Origin: DASUPK01 sp036265435 | Lineage (GTDB): Bacteria; Actinomycetota; Thermoleophilia; Solirubrobacterales; 70-9 | Direction: 5' to 3' | Length of the DNA: 32,987 nt | NCBI GenBank assembly: GCA_036265435.1 | Contig: DATAPB010000244.1 | Location: 1-32,987, forward strand | Shown here: one piece after another, positions 30,778 to 32,987 of the stretch | Position numbering within the stretch: the stretch's first letter is position 1 | Layout of the letters: each line of letters starts with the position of its first letter | The notes under the pieces: model-generated | What the model was told of the DNA's origin: nothing | What the model saw: the letters and a program-made list of their open reading frames with translations, nothing else | The model's database searches: none | Position numbers and translations under genes: made by a program

Positions 30778-32346
30778 ATGGACTACGCCCAGCGACTGGA
30801 CCATCTGGTGCGTGCGGCGGCCGAGCGGGGCCCGGACAAGATCGCGATCGAGAGCGATCAGGGCTCGTTGACGTTCGGTGCTCTCGATACGGCTGCCGAC
30901 CGCGTCGCAGCCGAGCTCGCGGAGCAAGGGGTCGGGCTTGGGGATCGTGTCGGTATCCATCTCGAGAAGAACCTCGAGTCGGTCGTTTCGCTCTACGGCG
31001 TGATGCGTGCGGGCGCGGCCTATGTGCCGCTGGACGCGACAGCTCCCCCAGTCCGCACCGCCTATATCGCCACCGATTGCGACATCGCCGCGCTGATCTC
31101 CGAGCCCTCGTTGATCGCCGCGCTGCGCGGCGTGGATCCCGCCGCCGCGCCTCGCGGGATCGCCTGCGGATCGCCGTGCCCGGAGGGGTTCACCAGCTGG
31201 GACGAAATGCAGTCCGATGGACGCGCAGCTCCGCCCCGTCAATCCGTCGACAGCGATTTGGCGTACATCCTCTATACGTCGGGATCGACCGGAAAGCCGA
31301 AGGGGGTGGCGATCTCCCACCGCAGCTCGCTGACCTTCGTTCGCTGGGCCCATCAGACGCTAGAGCTGAGCGACTCGGACGTCTTCTCGAGTCATGCCCC
31401 GCTGCACTTCGATCTCTCGACCTTGGACCTTTTCGGCTCCGCAGCGGCCGGCGCGACCGTCGCGCTTGTCCCCGCGGAGGCAGCCATGTTCCCGACCCGG
31501 CTTGCCGAGTGGATCCTCGCGAAGGGAATCACCGTCTGGTACTCGGTCCCCTCGGCGCTGACCATGATCGTCCGCTATGCGGACCTCGAGCAGGGGCCTC
31601 TGAGCGGGCTGCGATTGATCCTCTTCGCGGGGGAGGTTTTTCCGATTCGCTATCTGCGCGAGCTGATGCCCCTCGCTCCCGAGGCGCGCTTCTTCAACCT
31701 CTTCGGGCCGACCGAAACGAACGTCTGCACCTATCACGAGGTGGGCGAGATCCCGTCCGCGGACGACCCACCGTTGCCAATCGGGCGTCCGTGCGAGAAC
31801 ACGCGCTGCGAGGTCGTCGACGAGTCGGGGAAGGCGCTAACCGAGGTGGGTTCGGAGGGGGAATTGGTCGTCACGGGCACGATTGTCGCCCAGGGTTATT
31901 GGGGAGACCCGAAAAGGACCGCAGAGAGATTTCAGGAGCAGAGCTCCTTTCGGACGGGCGACATCGTGCAGATCATCGAGAGCTCACCGGTACCCCAGTA
32001 CCGCTTCGTCGGGCGTCGCGACCACCTCGTGAAGAGTCGCGGGTACCGAATCGAGTTGGGAGAGATCGAAGCTGCCCTCTACTCGCACCCTGCGGTCGAG
32101 GAATGCGTCGCCGTCGCCGTGCCAGACGAAATGGTCGGCAACCGCATTGCTGCCTTCTGTGCCGTCCAGCCAGGAACCGACGGCGAGGACCTCAAACGCG
32201 CCTGTTGCGAGCGGGTCCCGAGATACATGGTGCCGGAGCGAATAGTCCTCCTGGAATCGCTCCCCCGCACCCCTAATGACAAATACGATCGACCGCGTCT
32301 GACCGAACAGGCGGCGCGGATCATCGAGGAGACCGGCAGAAACTGA
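30778..32346 (+). CDS. Stand-alone amino-acid adenylation enzyme, predicted L-proline--carrier-protein ligase
   Basis: A 522-residue free-standing NRPS-type adenylation enzyme with no condensation or carrier domain. Core motifs: A3 YILYTSGSTGKPKG (from residue 163), A4 HFDLST, A5 NLFGPTETNVC, A7 FRTGDIV, A8 KSRGYRIELGEIEAAL and A10 NDKYDR. Aligned to the PheA pocket, the ten specificity residues are Asp212, Leu213, Leu216, Tyr255, Leu282, Ala284, Leu308, Val316, Cys317, Lys502: DLLYLALVCK. From memory this is the code of the L-proline ligases PltF, RedM and CloN4. It would form prolyl-AMP and load the carrier encoded next. It lies 25 bases after the dehydrogenase gene, and its stop overlaps the carrier start (TGATG). 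Confidence 0.9.
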   Translation: MDYAQRLDHLVRAAAERGPDKIAIESDQGSLTFGALDTAADRVAAELAEQGVGLGDRVGIHLEKNLESVVSLYGVMRAGAAYVPLDATAPPVRTAYIATDCDIAALISEPSLIAALRGVDPAAAPRGIACGSPCPEGFTSWDEMQSDGRAAPPRQSVDSDLAYILYTSGSTGKPKGVAISHRSSLTFVRWAHQTLELSDSDVFSSHAPLHFDLSTLDLFGSAAAGATVALVPAEAAMFPTRLAEWILAKGITVWYSVPSALTMIVRYADLEQGPLSGLRLILFAGEVFPIRYLRELMPLAPEARFFNLFGPTETNVCTYHEVGEIPSADDPPLPIGRPCENTRCEVVDESGKALTEVGSEGELVVTGTIVAQGYWGDPKRTAERFQEQSSFRTGDIVQIIESSPVPQYRFVGRRDHLVKSRGYRIELGEIEAALYSHPAVEECVAVAVPDEMVGNRIAAFCAVQPGTDGEDLKRACCERVPRYMVPERIVLLESLPRTPNDKYDRPRLTEQAARIIEETGRN

Positions 32347-32606
32347 TGGCGGCGGTCGCGGAAGCCAGGGAGCTCCTCACCTCGGTCATCGGCGGCGATG
32401 TCGTCGACGCACTGGGGGACGACGACCGCTTCTTCGACGATCACGTGATCGACTCGCTGCAGCTGATGGAACTCGTCGACGCGTTTCAGGGCCGCTTCGG
32501 GATCGAGGTCTCAGGAAAGGATCTCTCACCGGAGAACTTCGGCTCGATCGCCGGCATGGCGCAGTTTCTGACGAGCAAGCGTGGCACGAACGAATCGCCC
32601 AGCTAA
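32346..32606 (+). CDS. Acyl/peptidyl carrier protein
   Basis: An 86-residue acidic four-helix carrier protein. The phosphopantetheine site is Ser37 in VIDSLQLMEL, preceded by the acidic loop DDDRFFDDH and followed by the helix LVDAFQGRFGIEVS and the NFGSIAGMAQFL segment. It needs a phosphopantetheinyl transferase from elsewhere. The start overlaps the stop of the adenylation gene (TGATG), so the two are made together in fixed ratio. In the predicted pathway it holds L-proline while the flavoprotein oxidises it to the pyrrole. In related pathways such carriers are stand-alone and about 85-90 residues long, as here. Confidence 0.92.
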   Translation: MAAVAEARELLTSVIGGDVVDALGDDDRFFDDHVIDSLQLMELVDAFQGRFGIEVSGKDLSPENFGSIAGMAQFLTSKRGTNESPS

Positions 32607-32634
32607 AAGGGGCCGCCCAATTGAGGTGATCCCC

Positions 32635-32987
32635 GTGGATGTCCTCGAGTGGCGTTCGGGCACCGAGATCCCGAGCCCGACCCAAGCCGAGGGCGTCGCC
32701 ATCCGGCAGCTCTCCGCCAAGGAACTCGGGGCGCGCGACGTGGTGCCGCAGAGCCGCTCCAAGGCGGTCGAGTCGTTCTTATCGCGTGGCGACCAGGGCT
32801 ACGTGGCAACAGTCGGCGATCGGTTCGCGGGCTGGGTTTGGCTAAGCCGGGTATCCCATCGCGACCCGTGGTCGGGGCTGCACATGAGGATCGCCCCGGA
32901 CGAAGCGTACGCGTATGCAATGAGGGTCGAGAAGCCCGATCGTGAGCTTGGCATCGCCGGAGTCCTGATGTCGAGGTTGCTGTCGGA
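32635..32987 (+). CDS. GNAT-like acyltransferase, 3' end beyond window
   Basis: The first 117 codons of a gene that runs off the right edge. GTG at 32635 is chosen because GAGGTGAT, a close match to the anti-Shine-Dalgarno complement, ends 5 bases before it. The N-terminal part (VDVLEWRSGTEIPSP, IRQLSAKELG) is followed by GYVATVGDRFAGWVWLSRVSH, typical of the central GNAT strands, and then DRELGIAGVLMSRLL, which fits the acetyl-CoA pyrophosphate loop (R/Q-x-x-G-x-G/A). It lies 28 bases after the carrier gene in the same direction, so it is probably in the same operon. It might use the carrier-bound acyl group or acetyl-CoA; the acceptor is unknown. Confidence 0.7.
   Translation, partial: MDVLEWRSGTEIPSPTQAEGVAIRQLSAKELGARDVVPQSRSKAVESFLSRGDQGYVATVGDRFAGWVWLSRVSHRDPWSGLHMRIAPDEAYAYAMRVEKPDRELGIAGVLMSRLLS

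Noticed and set aside
29610..32606. A full NRPS assembly line
   Set aside because: There is no condensation, thioesterase or epimerase domain; the adenylation enzyme and carrier are separate proteins.

Overview
This is chromosomal DNA of a very GC-rich bacterium, most likely an actinobacterium of the class Thermoleophilia (Solirubrobacterales-like). That placement is an inference from several signs: high GC, frequent GTG and TTG starts, many stop/start overlaps, a -10 box TANNNT set 5-8 bases before many start codons (leaderless style), Thr/Pro-rich secreted proteins, and secreted proteins with Lys/Arg/Cys-rich C-termini. No rRNA, tRNA, CRISPR array, transposase or phage gene was seen.

Left part (1-13.5 kb), mostly central metabolism and redox. 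Pentose phosphate enzymes are spread over the first 9 kb: rpiA, then pgl and gnd on the minus strand, divergent from zwf. Between them lie an SDR/aldo-keto reductase pair and a locus of three DUF899 thioredoxin-like proteins around an ArsR regulator and an AHSA1/SRPBCC protein, with a perfect inverted repeat over the divergent promoter. After zwf come a cyclophilin, a second SDR, a small DUF2007-like protein, an RDD membrane protein, a glutamate decarboxylase and a Cys-rich lipoprotein.

Middle part (13.5-23.3 kb), mixed housekeeping and regulation. It holds a carboxymuconolactone-decarboxylase-family protein, a cytochrome P450, a QsdR-like TetR regulator, a PAP2/IPC-synthase-like membrane protein and a stand-alone 5'-3' exonuclease. 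A structured 239-base gap follows, between convergent genes. Then come a LysR regulator, a tiny membrane protein, a RodZ-like protein, a class-III aminotransferase, an MBL-fold hydrolase and a divergent TetR regulator.

Right part (23.3-29.4 kb), secreted proteins. There is a CocE/S15-type hydrolase, a SnoaL-like protein, a small membrane protein, a cysteine-dioxygenase-like short cupin, a secreted protein with a basic tail, and a PD40 propeller protein ending in nine RTX-like nonapeptides. Three of these exported proteins have strongly basic C-termini.

Right edge (29.6 kb to the end), the most interesting region. An acyl-CoA-dehydrogenase-like flavoprotein, a stand-alone amino-acid adenylation enzyme and a carrier protein lie in a row, followed by a GNAT-like gene cut by the window edge. 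Reading the ten specificity residues of the adenylation pocket gives DLLYLALVCK. As I recall, this is the code of the free-standing L-proline ligases that feed pyrrole-2-carboxylate pathways (PltF, RedM, CloN4 type). The three genes are therefore predicted to turn L-proline into pyrrolyl-2-carboxyl-S-carrier protein. What receives the pyrrole lies beyond the window.
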